A stretch of DNA of 64,000 nucleotides from Acidovorax delafieldii (GTDB taxonomy: Bacteria; Pseudomonadota; Gammaproteobacteria; Burkholderiales; Burkholderiaceae_C). Where the stretch lies: positions 1,116,001-1,180,000 of the forward strand of contig NZ_VJWE01000011.1 in NCBI RefSeq assembly GCF_007993815.1. The letters run 5' to 3'. The notes under the pieces were generated by a model. The model was not told where the DNA came from and searched no databases. It saw nothing but the letters and a program-made list of their open reading frames with translations. A program made the position numbers and the translations under genes. Below are positions 25,955-35,002 of this stretch, in pieces (the stretch's first letter is position 1; each line of letters opens with the position of its first letter).

Positions 25955-28396
25955 GTGCCACGCTGCCAGCCCCTTACCGTGCAGAACCTCACCTCCCTTC
26001 GCGCCCGGCCCGCCACGGCGAAGTCTGCACGGCTGCGGCCCCCCGTGCCCCGCGTGCTGGCCCTGGGCGTTGCGCTGGCCTGGTGTGGCCTGCCGCTGGC
26101 GGTTCTGGCCCAGGACGGAGCCGCGCCCAGCGCCTGGGATGCGCCGCCGGTGCTGCGCACGTCACCCCTGCTGCAGGAAAAGATTCCCGACGCCGTGCGC
26201 TCGCAATTGCCCGTCTTTGTGAAGGGCGACCACATCAGCGGCCAGACCGACCTGAACGCACTGATTGAAGGCAACGCCGAGCTGCGCCGGGGCGACACGG
26301 TCATCCGCGCCGACCGCCTCGACTACAACGTGCCCGAGGACCTGGCCAAGGCCAACGGCAAGGTGCGCATCAACCGCGCAGGCAACGTCTACGAAGGCAC
26401 GGCGCTGGAGCTGCGGGTGGAGGCCTTCGAGGGCTTTTTCAGCGACGCGCGCTACCGCTTCCTGGCCACGCAGGCGCATGGAGATGCGACGCGGGTGGAC
26501 TTTGTGGACCGCTACCGCGCCGTGGTGCACAACGGCACCTACACCACCTGCGAGCGTGGCAACGAGGAGAGCTGGCAGCCCGACTGGGTGCTGCGCGCCG
26601 CCACCATCCGCATTGACAACGAGGAAGAGGTGGGCACCGCCGAAGATGCGGTGCTGGAGTTCAAGGGCATCTCGGTGCTGCCCATTCCGTACATCAGCTT
26701 CCCGCTGTCGGAAAAGCGCAAGTCCGGCCTGCTGCCGCCCACCGTCGGGCTCGACAGTCGGGATGGCGTGACCTACATGCAGCCTTACTACTGGAACATC
26801 GCGCCCAACCGCGATGCCACCTTGCGCGCCGCGCTCATGACCAAACGAGGCGCCAACGTGGGCGGCGAGTTCCGCTACCTGGAGCCAACCTACAAAGGCC
26901 AGATCAGCGCCGACGTGATGCCCACCGACCGTCTGCGCGACCGTGTGCGCTGGAGCTTTAGCGGCAAACACGAAGGCGCGTTCGACACCGGCATCGGCGG
27001 GCTGGGGCTGAACCTCAACCTCAACCGCGTGAGTGATGACAACTACTGGCGCGACTTCAGCCGTGCTACGGATCAACTGCGCCAGCGCCTGCTGCCCAAC
27101 GATGCGATCCTGTCCTGGGGCCGCAACGACATGTCGGCCACCGTGCGCACGCTCAAGTGGCAGACGCTGCAAGACGTGAGCTCGCCTATCGTGCCTCCGT
27201 ATGACCGCATGCCGCAGGTGCAATGGCGCTACAACCCCTCGCAGCTGGGCGGTGGATTCGATGCCAGCGTGGAGCTGGACACCACGCGCTTTGAAGCGGC
27301 TCGTGCGCTCACGGGCCAGCCCAATGCCGATCGCAGTTACGCCATGGCGCAGATCAGCCGCCCCTTCCTGTCGCCGGGTGGCTTCATCACCCCGCGCCTG
27401 CAGCTGCACGCCACGCAGTACCAGTTTGACTCGGCCCTGTCCAACGGCCAGCGCTCGGCCAGCCGCACGCTGCCTACCTTCAGCCTGGACAGCGGCCTGG
27501 TGTTCGAGCGCGACACCGCCTACTTTGGTCGCGCCTTCCTGCAGACACTGGAGCCCCGGGCGTTCTACACCTACACGCCCTACCGCGACCAGAGCATGCT
27601 GCCGGTGTATGACACAGCGGCCAATGACTTCAACTTCGCCACCATCTACACAGAGAACGCGTTTGGCGGCAATGACCGGCTGGCCGACAACAACCTGCTG
27701 ACCTTGGGCGTGACCACACGCCTGCTGGACCCCGACACCGGTGCCCAGGCAGCGCGCTTCGGCATTGCCCAGCGGGTGCGTTTCTCGGACCAGAAGGTCA
27801 CCCTGCCCGGGGGCACGCCGGTGAGCGAGCGCCTGTCGGACCTGCTGCTGGGCGCGGGCATTAACTGGACACCGCAGTGGGGCTTTGACTCCACCGTGCA
27901 GTACAACCCCAAGACCGGGCAGTCCATCCGTTCGACCATCGGTGCGCGCTACAGCCCCAGCAACTACCGCACCGTGAGCGCGGCCTACCGCCTGCAACGT
28001 GGCACCAGCGAGCAGATCGACATCGGCTGGCAGTGGCCGCTGAACGACCTGTGGGGCGACAAGGGCAAGGACCTGGGCCCCGGCCGCGGCCAGGGCGGCG
28101 GGCGCTGGTACAGCGTGGGCCGCCTGAACTACAGCATGAAGGACCGCAAACTCGTGGACACCGTGGTGGGCTTCGAGTACGACAGCTGCTGCTGGATTGG
28201 CCGCGTGGTGCTGGAGCGCCTGCAAAGCAGCGTGACCAGCTCCAACACGCGCCTGCTGTTCCAGATCGAATTCGTGGGCTTCTCCCGCCTGAGCCTGGGC
28301 TCCAGCCCGCTCGACTCCTTCAAGCAAAATGTGCCGCGTTACCAGAACCTGCGCGAGCAGGTCTCCACGCCCAGCCGCTTCAGCAACTACGACTAG
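25955..28396 (+). CDS. lptD: LPS assembly protein LptD
   Basis: Outer-membrane beta barrel that, with LptE, inserts LPS into the outer leaflet. Signal region VLALGVALAWCGLPLAVLAQ; periplasmic beta-jellyroll (VKGDHISGQTDLNALIEGNA, RADRLDYNVPEDLAKANG); then the barrel. Conserved SCCWIGR gives the Cys-Cys pair near the C-terminus, and NGTYTTCERG the partner Cys. The first N-terminal Cys of E. coli LptD (C31) has no counterpart after the signal peptide. Start is GTG 25955 or 25979. It heads the lptD-surA-rsmA block. Confidence 0.93.
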   Translation: MPRCQPLTVQNLTSLRARPATAKSARLRPPVPRVLALGVALAWCGLPLAVLAQDGAAPSAWDAPPVLRTSPLLQEKIPDAVRSQLPVFVKGDHISGQTDLNALIEGNAELRRGDTVIRADRLDYNVPEDLAKANGKVRINRAGNVYEGTALELRVEAFEGFFSDARYRFLATQAHGDATRVDFVDRYRAVVHNGTYTTCERGNEESWQPDWVLRAATIRIDNEEEVGTAEDAVLEFKGISVLPIPYISFPLSEKRKSGLLPPTVGLDSRDGVTYMQPYYWNIAPNRDATLRAALMTKRGANVGGEFRYLEPTYKGQISADVMPTDRLRDRVRWSFSGKHEGAFDTGIGGLGLNLNLNRVSDDNYWRDFSRATDQLRQRLLPNDAILSWGRNDMSATVRTLKWQTLQDVSSPIVPPYDRMPQVQWRYNPSQLGGGFDASVELDTTRFEAARALTGQPNADRSYAMAQISRPFLSPGGFITPRLQLHATQYQFDSALSNGQRSASRTLPTFSLDSGLVFERDTAYFGRAFLQTLEPRAFYTYTPYRDQSMLPVYDTAANDFNFATIYTENAFGGNDRLADNNLLTLGVTTRLLDPDTGAQAARFGIAQRVRFSDQKVTLPGGTPVSERLSDLLLGAGINWTPQWGFDSTVQYNPKTGQSIRSTIGARYSPSNYRTVSAAYRLQRGTSEQIDIGWQWPLNDLWGDKGKDLGPGRGQGGGRWYSVGRLNYSMKDRKLVDTVVGFEYDSCCWIGRVVLERLQSSVTSSNTRLLFQIEFVGFSRLSLGSSPLDSFKQNVPRYQNLREQVSTPSRFSNYD

Positions 28397-28399
28397 ACC

Positions 28400-29833
28400 A
28401 TGAACCACCGTGTATTCGCACTGGCCTTGACGGCCGCGTTGGCATCCCTCGTGGCGCAAGGCGCTGCGGCCCAGGGCCTGCGCCCCTCGGGGACCTCGTC
28501 CTCGGGCAAGACAGGGTTGTCTTCCTCGCCGTCTTCGCTGAATGCGCGCCCTGCTGCCGTGCCCTCCATCACGCTGCCCGCGCCCTCCGCCAGCACGGCC
28601 CCGCGCTCGGCCGATTTCATCGTGGCGGTGGTCAACTCCGAGCCCGTGACCAACTACGAGGTGCGCTCGCGCCTGGCACGTGCCGAGGCGCAGATCGCCA
28701 AGCAGGGCGGTGCCATGCCACCGCGCGATGCGCTGGCGCGCGAAGTCCTCGAACGCATCATCCTGGAGAAGGTGCAGCTGCAGCAGGCCCGCGAATCGGG
28801 CATCAAGGTCGATGACTACGCCGTGTCGCAGGCCGAGCAGGGCGTGGCCCGCCAGAACGACATGACGGTGGACGAGCTGTATGCGCGCCTGGCCCGCGAT
28901 GGAATGAGCAAGGACCGTTTTCGCGAAGAGCTGCGCAACCAGTTGCTGCAGCAGCGCCTGCGCGAGCGCGAAGTCGAAGCGCGGGTGAAGGTGAGCGATC
29001 TGGACGTGGACCAGTTCCTGCGTGAAGAGCAAAAGGGCACGGATGTCGCCGCCATGGAGATCAACCTCGGCCATGTGCTGGTGCTGGTGCCTGAAAACGC
29101 CACCCCCACGCAGGTGGCCGAGCGGCAGGCACGGGCACAGCGAGCGGCCGACAAGGTGCGCGCGGGCGAAGACTTTGCAGCGGTGGCCCGCGAGTTCTCC
29201 GATGCGCCCGAAGGCCAGCGGGCCGGTGGATTGCTGGGCTTGCGGCCTGCGGATCGTTATCCAGAATTGTTTGTGAACTCCACCCTCGGCCTGCCGGTGG
29301 GCTCCATCGTGGGCCCGGTGCGCTCGCCAGCGGGTTTTCACGTGCTCAAGGTGGTGGAACGTGTGACGGCGGGTATGCCGACCACCGTAGTGCAAAACCA
29401 TGCGCGCCACATTTTGCTGCGCACGGGCCCCCAGTTGTCCGAAGCCGCTGCCGCCGCGCGCCTGGCCGACTACCGCCGCCGCGTGCTGGCGGGGCAGGCC
29501 GACTTTGCAGCCCTGGCGCGCGAGCATTCGCAGGACGGCAGTTCCAAGGAGGGTGGTGACCTCGGCTGGGCCAACCCGGGCCGGTATGTCCCCGAGTTCG
29601 AGCAAGCGCTGGACGCCCTCAAGCCCGGTGACATCAGCGAACCCCTGGTTTCGCGTTTTGGCGTGCACCTGATCCAGCTGCTCGAACGCCGCGAGGCCAA
29701 GCTCACCCAGCGCGAGCAGCGCGACATGGCACGCAACGTGGTGCGCGAGAAGAAACTCGACGAGGCCTATGCCACCTGGGCGCAGGAGTTGCGCGGGCGC
29801 GCGTATGTCGAGTACCGCGAGCCACCCCAGTGA
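28400..29833 (+). CDS. surA: Periplasmic chaperone/peptidyl-prolyl isomerase SurA
   Basis: Helps outer-membrane proteins, including LptD, to fold. Signal peptide to AAAQ, low-complexity linker, then the SurA N-terminal chaperone domain ([20 protein letters not shown]). Two parvulin domains follow: about residues 215-315 ([16 protein letters not shown] ... [16 protein letters not shown]) and 330-430 ([16 protein letters not shown] ... [17 protein letters not shown]). 477 residues. It begins 3 bases after the lptD stop, so the two are co-translated. Confidence 0.94.
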   Translation: MNHRVFALALTAALASLVAQGAAAQGLRPSGTSSSGKTGLSSSPSSLNARPAAVPSITLPAPSASTAPRSADFIVAVVNSEPVTNYEVRSRLARAEAQIAKQGGAMPPRDALAREVLERIILEKVQLQQARESGIKVDDYAVSQAEQGVARQNDMTVDELYARLARDGMSKDRFREELRNQLLQQRLREREVEARVKVSDLDVDQFLREEQKGTDVAAMEINLGHVLVLVPENATPTQVAERQARAQRAADKVRAGEDFAAVAREFSDAPEGQRAGGLLGLRPADRYPELFVNSTLGLPVGSIVGPVRSPAGFHVLKVVERVTAGMPTTVVQNHARHILLRTGPQLSEAAAAARLADYRRRVLAGQADFAALAREHSQDGSSKEGGDLGWANPGRYVPEFEQALDALKPGDISEPLVSRFGVHLIQLLERREAKLTQREQRDMARNVVREKKLDEAYATWAQELRGRAYVEYREPPQ

Positions 29834-29888
29834 GTGCAGCGCACACGAGCTCCAAGCACTCTCAGACACGACAACAGGTAAGGCCGCG

Positions 29889-30668
29889 TTGAAACACATT
29901 CCCCGCAAGCGCTTCGGACAGCATTTCCTGTCCGACCAGGGCATCATCGACGGCATCGTGCAGGCCATTGCGCCGATGCCCGGTCAACCCATGGTCGAGA
30001 TCGGGCCCGGTCTGGCCGCGCTGACGCAGCCCCTGGTGGAACGCCTGGGGGGCCTCACGGTCATCGAACTGGACCGCGACCTGGCGCTGCGCCTGCGCCT
30101 GCATGGCCAGCTCGACGTGATTGAGTCGGATGTGCTCAAAGTGGACTTCACCGCATTGGCGCAGACCCTGCGTGACAAGGCAGGACAGCCCGGTTTGCGG
30201 TTGCGCGTGGTGGGCAACCTGCCCTACAACATCTCCACACCCATCCTGTTCCATCTGCTGGACCATGTGCAGGTCATCGAAGACCAGCACTTCATGCTGC
30301 AAAAGGAAGTGATCGACCGCATGGTGGCCAGCCCCGCCACGGGCGACTACGGTCGCCTGTCGGTGATGCTGCAATGGCGCTACGCCATGGAAAACGTGCT
30401 GTTCGTGCCGCCCGAGAGCTTCGACCCGCCGCCCCGCGTGGACAGCGCCGTGGTGCGCATGGTGCCGCATGCAGAGCCTGCGGCCTTGTCTGTGCCGCTG
30501 CTGGAAGAGCTGGTGCAGGTCGCCTTCAGCCAGCGCCGCAAGCTGCTGCGCCACACGCTGGGCCGCTGGCTCGAAGCCCGCCAGTTTGCTGGTGAATTCG
30601 ACACCCAGCGCCGCGCCGAGGAAGTGCCCGTGGCCGAATACGTGGCCCTGGCACAGAATTGCTCTTGA
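29889..30668 (+). CDS. rsmA: 16S rRNA dimethyladenosine transferase RsmA/KsgA
   Basis: Dimethylates A1518 and A1519 of 16S r[23 protein letters not shown] at the N-terminus, SAM loop [14 protein letters not shown], and the catalytic motif [12 protein letters not shown], then [13 protein letters not shown]. About 259 residues when started at TTG 29889, which places the family N-terminus correctly and has AGGTAAGG just upstream. In many gammaproteobacteria pdxA sits between surA and ksgA; here the two are 55 bases apart. Confidence 0.92.
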   Translation: MKHIPRKRFGQHFLSDQGIIDGIVQAIAPMPGQPMVEIGPGLAALTQPLVERLGGLTVIELDRDLALRLRLHGQLDVIESDVLKVDFTALAQTLRDKAGQPGLRLRVVGNLPYNISTPILFHLLDHVQVIEDQHFMLQKEVIDRMVASPATGDYGRLSVMLQWRYAMENVLFVPPESFDPPPRVDSAVVRMVPHAEPAALSVPLLEELVQVAFSQRRKLLRHTLGRWLEARQFAGEFDTQRRAEEVPVAEYVALAQNCS

Positions 30669-30671
30669 ATT

Positions 30672-30723
30672 GATAGCTGGCGGCGCTTGCTGAATAGGCG
30701 CTGGCGGTCTATGGGGGCAAAAA
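30672..30723 (+). repeat. Dispersed 51-base repeat, copy D
   Basis: GATAGCTGGCGGCGCTTGCT ... AGGCGCTGGCGG ... GGGGGCAAAA. Starts 3 bases after the rsmA stop codon. Confidence 0.6.
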
Positions 30724-30879
30724 ATGGGGTGCAGTGCACCCGTATCATCCGCATCAATGGCAGGAAAAGAGGCCTGCCTCGGGTATGGCAGGCGCTTGAT
30801 TCAACTCTGCCCTCGACGATGGGCGAGATACCATGCCAGAGACACCGCGCAAGGGCCGCCCCGCCGCGCTGGTGTCGTC

Positions 30880-30937
30880 CCCCTTCCCGGCGAAGCCGAG
30901 AGAAGGGGGAAGCGGCGTAGCCGCTCAGGGGGATGTA
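30880..30937 (+). repeat. Family-2 hairpin repeat
   Basis: CCCCCTTCCCGGCGAAGCCG, then AGAGAAGGGGGAAGCGGCGT and AGCCGCTCAGGGGG. It holds two nested stems (CGGC-GAA-GCCG and AGCGGC-GTA-GCCGCT). Its right half recurs inverted at 11562-11589. Confidence 0.5.
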
Positions 30938-30942
30938 CCGAG

Positions 30943-31152
30943 TTATGCGGCGCTGAGCCAATACCCGGCATTGAAAGGGCTGCTCATGCGCAGCGCCATG
31001 GGCGACACGTCCACAAGCTTGTCGGTGGGCATCTTTTCAGCGGGTTCACCGTTGATCTCGATGCCTTCCACGGCCTGGGTGTCGCTAGCCTCGTTCGCCC
31101 GTTCTGCTTGGCTGGTGGATGCAGAACGGGCTACAGAAAAGAATAGAAACAC
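30943..31152 (-). CDS. Doubtful small ORF or gene remnant downstream of barstar
   Basis: A 69-codon frame starting at GTG 31152 and overlapping the barstar stop by 22 bases. Its last ~45 codons are GC-rich in third position like the real genes and encode VEGIEINGEPAEKMPTDKLV and then SPMALRMSSPFNAGYWLSAA. I recognise no family and see no ribosome site. It may be a small third member of the RNase/barstar locus, a decayed 3' gene end, or chance. Confidence 0.25.
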   Translation of the reverse strand: MFLFFSVARSASTSQAERANEASDTQAVEGIEINGEPAEKMPTDKLVDVSPMALRMSSPFNAGYWLSAA

Positions 31153-31556
31153 CGGAAGGGGATCTTGCGATCACCCCAGTAGTCGGCAGCATCGCGGAAG
31201 ATGTCGAGCAACTGCTCGCGCGCTTCCTTGTCGAACTTGCCCGTGGCAGGAATCTGCTCCAGCACCACGATGAAACCAGGCTGCGGGCCTGATTTGTGCA
31301 AGGGGTCTGTCATGCAGTCGTACAACGCATCGAAGTTCTTGCCGAAGTGCGACGGGAACGTGAATTGGGCGGCAATCAGGTCCAGCACATCCTGCTTGGA
31401 CTGCGCGTGAGCCAGATTGGCGTACAAGAAATGGTGACCCATGGAGGTGGCCGCATCTTGCAGGTCCTGCACGCGGAAGGCGCGAATGGACTGCACGATG
31501 TTGGTGCGCACGCCACGCAGTGGCGTTTCCAGGTCTTTACGAAGTGGCGTCTGCAT
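31131..31556 (-). CDS. Barstar-family ribonuclease inhibitor
   Basis: Cytoplasmic inhibitor of barnase/RNase Sa-type ribonucleases. After a ~40-residue N-terminal extension the barstar fold appears: HFLYANLAHAQSKQDVLDLI, then FPSHFGKNFDALYDCMTD, the hallmark Asn-Phe-Asp-Ala segment whose Asp residues plug the RNase active site, and a C-terminal strand KIPFRCFYSFL. ATG 31556. It lies 138 bases downstream of a secreted RNase gene on the same strand, an immunity arrangement. Confidence 0.9.
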   Translation of the reverse strand: MQTPLRKDLETPLRGVRTNIVQSIRAFRVQDLQDAATSMGHHFLYANLAHAQSKQDVLDLIAAQFTFPSHFGKNFDALYDCMTDPLHKSGPQPGFIVVLEQIPATGKFDKEAREQLLDIFRDAADYWGDRKIPFRCFYSFL

Positions 31557-31694
31557 CTCCGCTACTCTTTCTTTATAAAGTCCACAAACTTCTGGCATCT
31601 CACAGGCTGCAGGATGCGGCCTGTGAATGGGGAATTCAATGGGGCGCGGCGTACGCTTTCAGGGATGGGCTGGCTGGCGTACGACGCATTGGGG

Positions 31695-32102
31695 TTACTC
31701 GACGATCTCGCGAAAACTGGCGTAGTGGTCGCTGGTGTAGTAGCAGGCATCCGGCATCCGGGGCTTGCCGCCACACACGATGCGCCGGGCTCCCCGGTCG
31801 CGCGATCCTGGTGTTCTGACGGTGTATTCACGGTAGTAGCCCCGCTTTTGGGCGGGCAACAGCCGCTCGCGATTGCCAAAAACCGATCCGTCCTTGTCGT
31901 ACGGAAACGGCCCGCCCTCACGGATCAGCGCATACGTTGTCCGCCCTTGAGGCGGCAACTCGGCCAGTGCGATGGGGGTGATGGACCCGTCGGTGGACGG
32001 GGATTTCCGGGCATGTCCCGCGACCGGAGACAGCACGAAAGCAACACCCAAAACACACAATAACCCTGCCTTGCGCGCCCGGGTGGCTACAGCCTTCAGC
32101 AT
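31695..32102 (-). CDS. Secreted guanyl-specific ribonuclease (RNase Sa/N1 family)
   Basis: Small exported ribonuclease of the barnase/RNase Sa type. Signal peptide (LLCVLGVAFVLSPVAGHA), then IALAELPPQGRTTYALIREG, GPFPYDKDGSVFGNRE, and the catalytic set: Glu92 in YYREYTVRTPG, Arg106/107 in RGARRIV, His126 in SDHYASF. Two Cys (110, 120) may form a disulfide. ATG 32102 has AAAGG 8 bases upstream. The downstream barstar homologue would protect the producing cell. Role may be nutrient scavenging or competition. Confidence 0.92.
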   Translation of the reverse strand: MLKAVATRARKAGLLCVLGVAFVLSPVAGHARKSPSTDGSITPIALAELPPQGRTTYALIREGGPFPYDKDGSVFGNRERLLPAQKRGYYREYTVRTPGSRDRGARRIVCGGKPRMPDACYYTSDHYASFREIVE

Positions 32103-32169
32103 CAACGAACCTTTCAGAAACTACGGGTTAACCCGAAATTTCGACCCGCTAGTGTCGCTCAACGGTCCC

Positions 32170-32207
32170 CAAAAAGCAAGCGTCTGCACAAAGATTGGGC
32201 AGACGCT
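32170..32207 (-). terminator. Intrinsic terminator of the malic enzyme gene
   Basis: Perfect 9-base stem (AGCGTCTGC 32179-32187 with GCAGACGCT 32199-32207), 11-base loop, followed on the minus strand by TTGCTTTTTG. It lies 50 bases past the stop codon at 32257. Confidence 0.75.
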
Positions 32208-32256
32208 GAAGGGTTTTGCAAGGGATTTAAGTTAGCGCTTGCTATTCTTTTAAGGC

Positions 32257-34599
32257 TTACCGCAGGGCGTTGGCATCGGCCACGGTGAGGGCTGTCATGT
32301 TCACAATACGACGCACGGTGGCACTGGGTGTCAGGATATGAACCGGCTTGGCAGCGCCCAGCAGCACGGGGCCGATGGCAATGCCGCCACCTGCTGCGGT
32401 CTTGAGCAGGTTGTAGGCAATGTTGGCGGCGTCGATGTTGGGGAACACCAGCAAGTTGGCGTCGCCGGTCAGCTCGCTGCTGGGCATGAGCGCCGAGCGG
32501 GCCTTGCCGTCCAGCGCCACGTCGCCATGCATTTCACCGTCCACTTCCAGCCAGGGGGCCTGCTGGCGCAGCAGTTCCAGCGTCCGGCGCATTTTTACGG
32601 CGCTGGGGCTGTTGCTGGTGCCGAAGTTGGAGTGCGACAGCAGCGCCGCCTTGGGCTTGATGCCAAAGCGCATCATTTCCTCGGCGGCCAGGGCGGTGAT
32701 CTCGGCCAGCTCCTGTGGCGTGGGGTCGTAGTTGACGTGCGTGTCCACCAGGAACACCTGGCGGCCTGGCAGCATCAGGCCGTTCATGCAGGCGTACACC
32801 GGCACATCCTGCTCGGTGCTGTCGGCGCCGCCTGCATGCTTGCCGATGACCTGGTCGATGTACATCAGGTGGTTGGCGGTGGTGCCCCAAGTACCGCAGA
32901 TCAGGCCGTCCACTTCGCCCTTGTGCAGCATCATCGAACCGATGAGCGTGAGGCGGCGGCGCATCTCGATCTTGGCAACCTGCTGGGTGATGCCCTTGCG
33001 CTCGGTCATGCGGTGGTAGGTCTGCCAGAAGTCGCGGTAGCGGTGGTCGAAGTCGGTGTTGACCACGTCGTAGTCCACGCCTTCCTTCAGGCGCAGGCCA
33101 AACTTTTCGATGCGCTGGGCGATGATGGCGGGGCGGCCGATCAGCGTGGGGCGCGCCACCTTCTCGTCCACCACGATCTGCGCAGCACGCAGCACGCGTT
33201 CTTCTTCGCCCTCGGCATAGGCCACCCGCTTCTTGGCGGCATTGCGGGCCGCGTCGAAGATGGGCTTCATCGTCGTGCCCGAGGCATACACAAAGGTCTG
33301 CAGCCGGTCGCGGTACGCGTCCATGTCGGCGATGGGGCGCTGTGCCACGCCGCTGTCCATGGCGGCCTGGGCCACGGCGGGCGCGATCTTCATCATCAGG
33401 CGCGGGTCGAACGGCTTGGGGATCAGGTATTCGGGGCCGAAGGTCAGCTTCTCGCCCACGTAGGCGGCGGCCACCACCTCGCTTTGTTCGGCCTGTGCCA
33501 GCTCGGCAATCGCGTGCACCGCGGCAATCTCCATCTCATCGGTGATGGTGGTGGCACCGCAGTCCAGTGCTCCACGGAAGATGTATGGGAAGCACAGGAC
33601 GTTGTTCACCTGGTTCGGATAGTCCGAGCGGCCCGTGGCCATGATGATGTCGTTGCGCACGCTGTGCGCGAGCTCGGGCGTGATCTCGGGATTGGGGTTG
33701 GCCAGCGCGAAGATCACCGGGCGTTCGGCCATGGTGGCCACCATCTCGGGCTTGAGCACGTTGCCGGCCGACAGGCCCAGGAACACGTCCGCCCCCACCA
33801 TCACCTCGGCCAGCTTGCGCGCGTCGGTCTTCTGCATGAACTGGCGCTTGTCGTCGTCCATCAGCTCTTCGCGGCCTTCATACACCACACCAGCCAGGTC
33901 GGTGACGAACACGTTCTTGCGCTGCACGCCCACCTTGAGCAGCAGGTTCAGGCAGGCCAGGGCCGCCGCACCCGCGCCGCTGGTGACCAGCTTCACGTCT
34001 TCGATCTTCTTGTTGGCGACCTTGAGCGCATTCACGACGGCAGCCGCCACCGTGATCGCCGTGCCGTGCTGGTCGTCGTGGAAGACCGGGATCTTCATGC
34101 GCTTGCGCAGCTCGCGCTCCACATAGAAGCAGTCGGGGGCCTTGATGTCTTCGAGGTTCACGGCGCCAAAGGTCGGCTCCAGTGCCGCAATCACCTCCAC
34201 CAGCTTGGCGGGGTCCTTCTCGTCGATCTCGATGTCGAACACGTCCACGCCTGCGAACTTCTTGAACAGGACGGCCTTGCCTTCCATCACTGGCTTGGAG
34301 GCCAGCGCACCAATGTCGCCCAGGCCCAGCACGGCCGTGCCGTTGCTGATCACGGCGACTAGGTTGCCGCGCGAGGTGTAGCGGAAGGCGTTGGCCGGGT
34401 CCTTGACGATCTCTTCGCAGGGCGCGGCCACGCCGGGCGAGTAGGCCAGCGCGAGATCGTGCTGGTTGATCATCTGCTTGGTCGCGGCAATCGCCAGCTT
34501 GCCGGGCTTGGGAAACTCGTGGTACTCGAGAGCGGCACGGCGCAACTGGGCACGCTTGTCGGAATCGTTGTTGTTCTGGGCCGTGGTGTTCTCGGGCAT
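32257..34599 (-). CDS. maeB: NADP-dependent malic enzyme with phosphotransacetylase-like domain (MaeB)
   Basis: Oxidative decarboxylation of malate to pyruvate with NADPH formation. Malic-enzyme part (residues 1-430): [64 protein letters not shown] (NAD(P) loop). Residues ~435-780 form a phosphate acetyltransferase-like domain ([37 protein letters not shown]) that is regulatory in this class. 780 residues. ATG 34599 with GGAGA upstream. Confidence 0.94.
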   Translation of the reverse strand: MPENTTAQNNNDSDKRAQLRRAALEYHEFPKPGKLAIAATKQMINQHDLALAYSPGVAAPCEEIVKDPANAFRYTSRGNLVAVISNGTAVLGLGDIGALASKPVMEGKAVLFKKFAGVDVFDIEIDEKDPAKLVEVIAALEPTFGAVNLEDIKAPDCFYVERELRKRMKIPVFHDDQHGTAITVAAAVVNALKVANKKIEDVKLVTSGAGAAALACLNLLLKVGVQRKNVFVTDLAGVVYEGREELMDDDKRQFMQKTDARKLAEVMVGADVFLGLSAGNVLKPEMVATMAERPVIFALANPNPEITPELAHSVRNDIIMATGRSDYPNQVNNVLCFPYIFRGALDCGATTITDEMEIAAVHAIAELAQAEQSEVVAAAYVGEKLTFGPEYLIPKPFDPRLMMKIAPAVAQAAMDSGVAQRPIADMDAYRDRLQTFVYASGTTMKPIFDAARNAAKKRVAYAEGEEERVLRAAQIVVDEKVARPTLIGRPAIIAQRIEKFGLRLKEGVDYDVVNTDFDHRYRDFWQTYHRMTERKGITQQVAKIEMRRRLTLIGSMMLHKGEVDGLICGTWGTTANHLMYIDQVIGKHAGGADSTEQDVPVYACMNGLMLPGRQVFLVDTHVNYDPTPQELAEITALAAEEMMRFGIKPKAALLSHSNFGTSNSPSAVKMRRTLELLRQQAPWLEVDGEMHGDVALDGKARSALMPSSELTGDANLLVFPNIDAANIAYNLLKTAAGGGIAIGPVLLGAAKPVHILTPSATVRRIVNMTALTVADANALR

Positions 34600-34712
34600 T
34601 CAGTGTCTCCAACTCAGGGGTGAGGGGCCAAAACCGTACTCCAGCGGGTCTGCAGCAGGCTGTCAGCTTTGTAAGGGTCTGCGATTGTAGGGGGATGTGC
34701 GTAAAAACCCTA

Positions 34713-34730
34713 GTAAGCGAATCTGCTTAC
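34713..34730. promoter_or_regulatory. Inverted repeat, possible operator of maeB
   Basis: GTAAGCGAATCTGCTTAC, two 6-base arms around 6 bases, about 115-130 bases ahead of maeB and just upstream of a TACAAT -10-like hexamer on the minus strand. Confidence 0.3.
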
Positions 34731-34952
34731 AGAGGGGCTGTTTGCCCATTGATTGTGTCGTGCGGGCAGGGTTTTGAGACCTCCGTATCCATGCACAAAA
34801 GCTATGAAGTGTTTTGCTTTTTGAGGGGTAAGACCTCGGCATCCGAAAACGGGTCGCTTCATGGGCTCTTCTTGCGCTAAAAGACGGCATGCCACGCCAG
34901 CCATGCGCATTTACATGGCTCGCCTTCAAACACCCTGGCACGGCACAGAACG

Positions 34953-34978
34953 AAAAAAGGCCCCACGTGGGGCCTTTT
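34953..34978 (-). terminator. Intrinsic terminator of mmsA
   Basis: Perfect palindrome GGCCCCACGTGGGGCC (34959-34974) flanked by six A on one side and TTTT on the other. On the minus strand it ends in six T, 25 bases past the mmsA stop. Confidence 0.85.
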
Positions 34979-35002
34979 CGTCGAAAAGTGGATGCTGGTG
35001 CG

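Larger units (their letters stand above)
30669..31130. other. Gene-poor stretch with repeats and hairpins
   Basis: 462 bases between rsmA and the barstar gene with no convincing conserved gene. It contains dispersed repeat copy D (30672-30723), a 15-base palindrome GGGTGCAGTGCACCC (30727-30741), an inverted repeat GCCTGCC/GGCAGGC (30772-30793), a family-2 hairpin repeat (about 30850-30937), and a doubtful small frame on the minus strand (30943-31152). Confidence 0.6.
34600..35002. other. Intergenic region: maeB leader and mmsA terminator
   Basis: 403 bases. Holds a candidate maeB -10 on the minus strand (TACAAT, 34684-34689), an inverted repeat GTAAGC-N6-GCTTAC (34713-34730) that would overlap the -35 region of that promoter, and the mmsA terminator (34953-34978). 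The middle ~220 bases show nothing I recognise. Confidence 0.5.

Noticed and set aside
26162..29968. Very long open frame (about 1268 codons) antisense to lptD and surA
   Set aside because: Composition is His/Ala/Gln-rich with no domain pattern; it is a by-product of GC-rich codon use in lptD and surA.
30833..31273. Plus-strand frame across the gene-poor stretch after rsmA
   Set aside because: It runs through repeats and antisense to the barstar gene and shows no family pattern.
32222..32250. AATAGCAAGCGCTAACTTAAATC (minus strand) after maeB, a possible shortened tenth repeat copy
   Set aside because: About 20 central bases would have to be deleted; the match is too short to claim.
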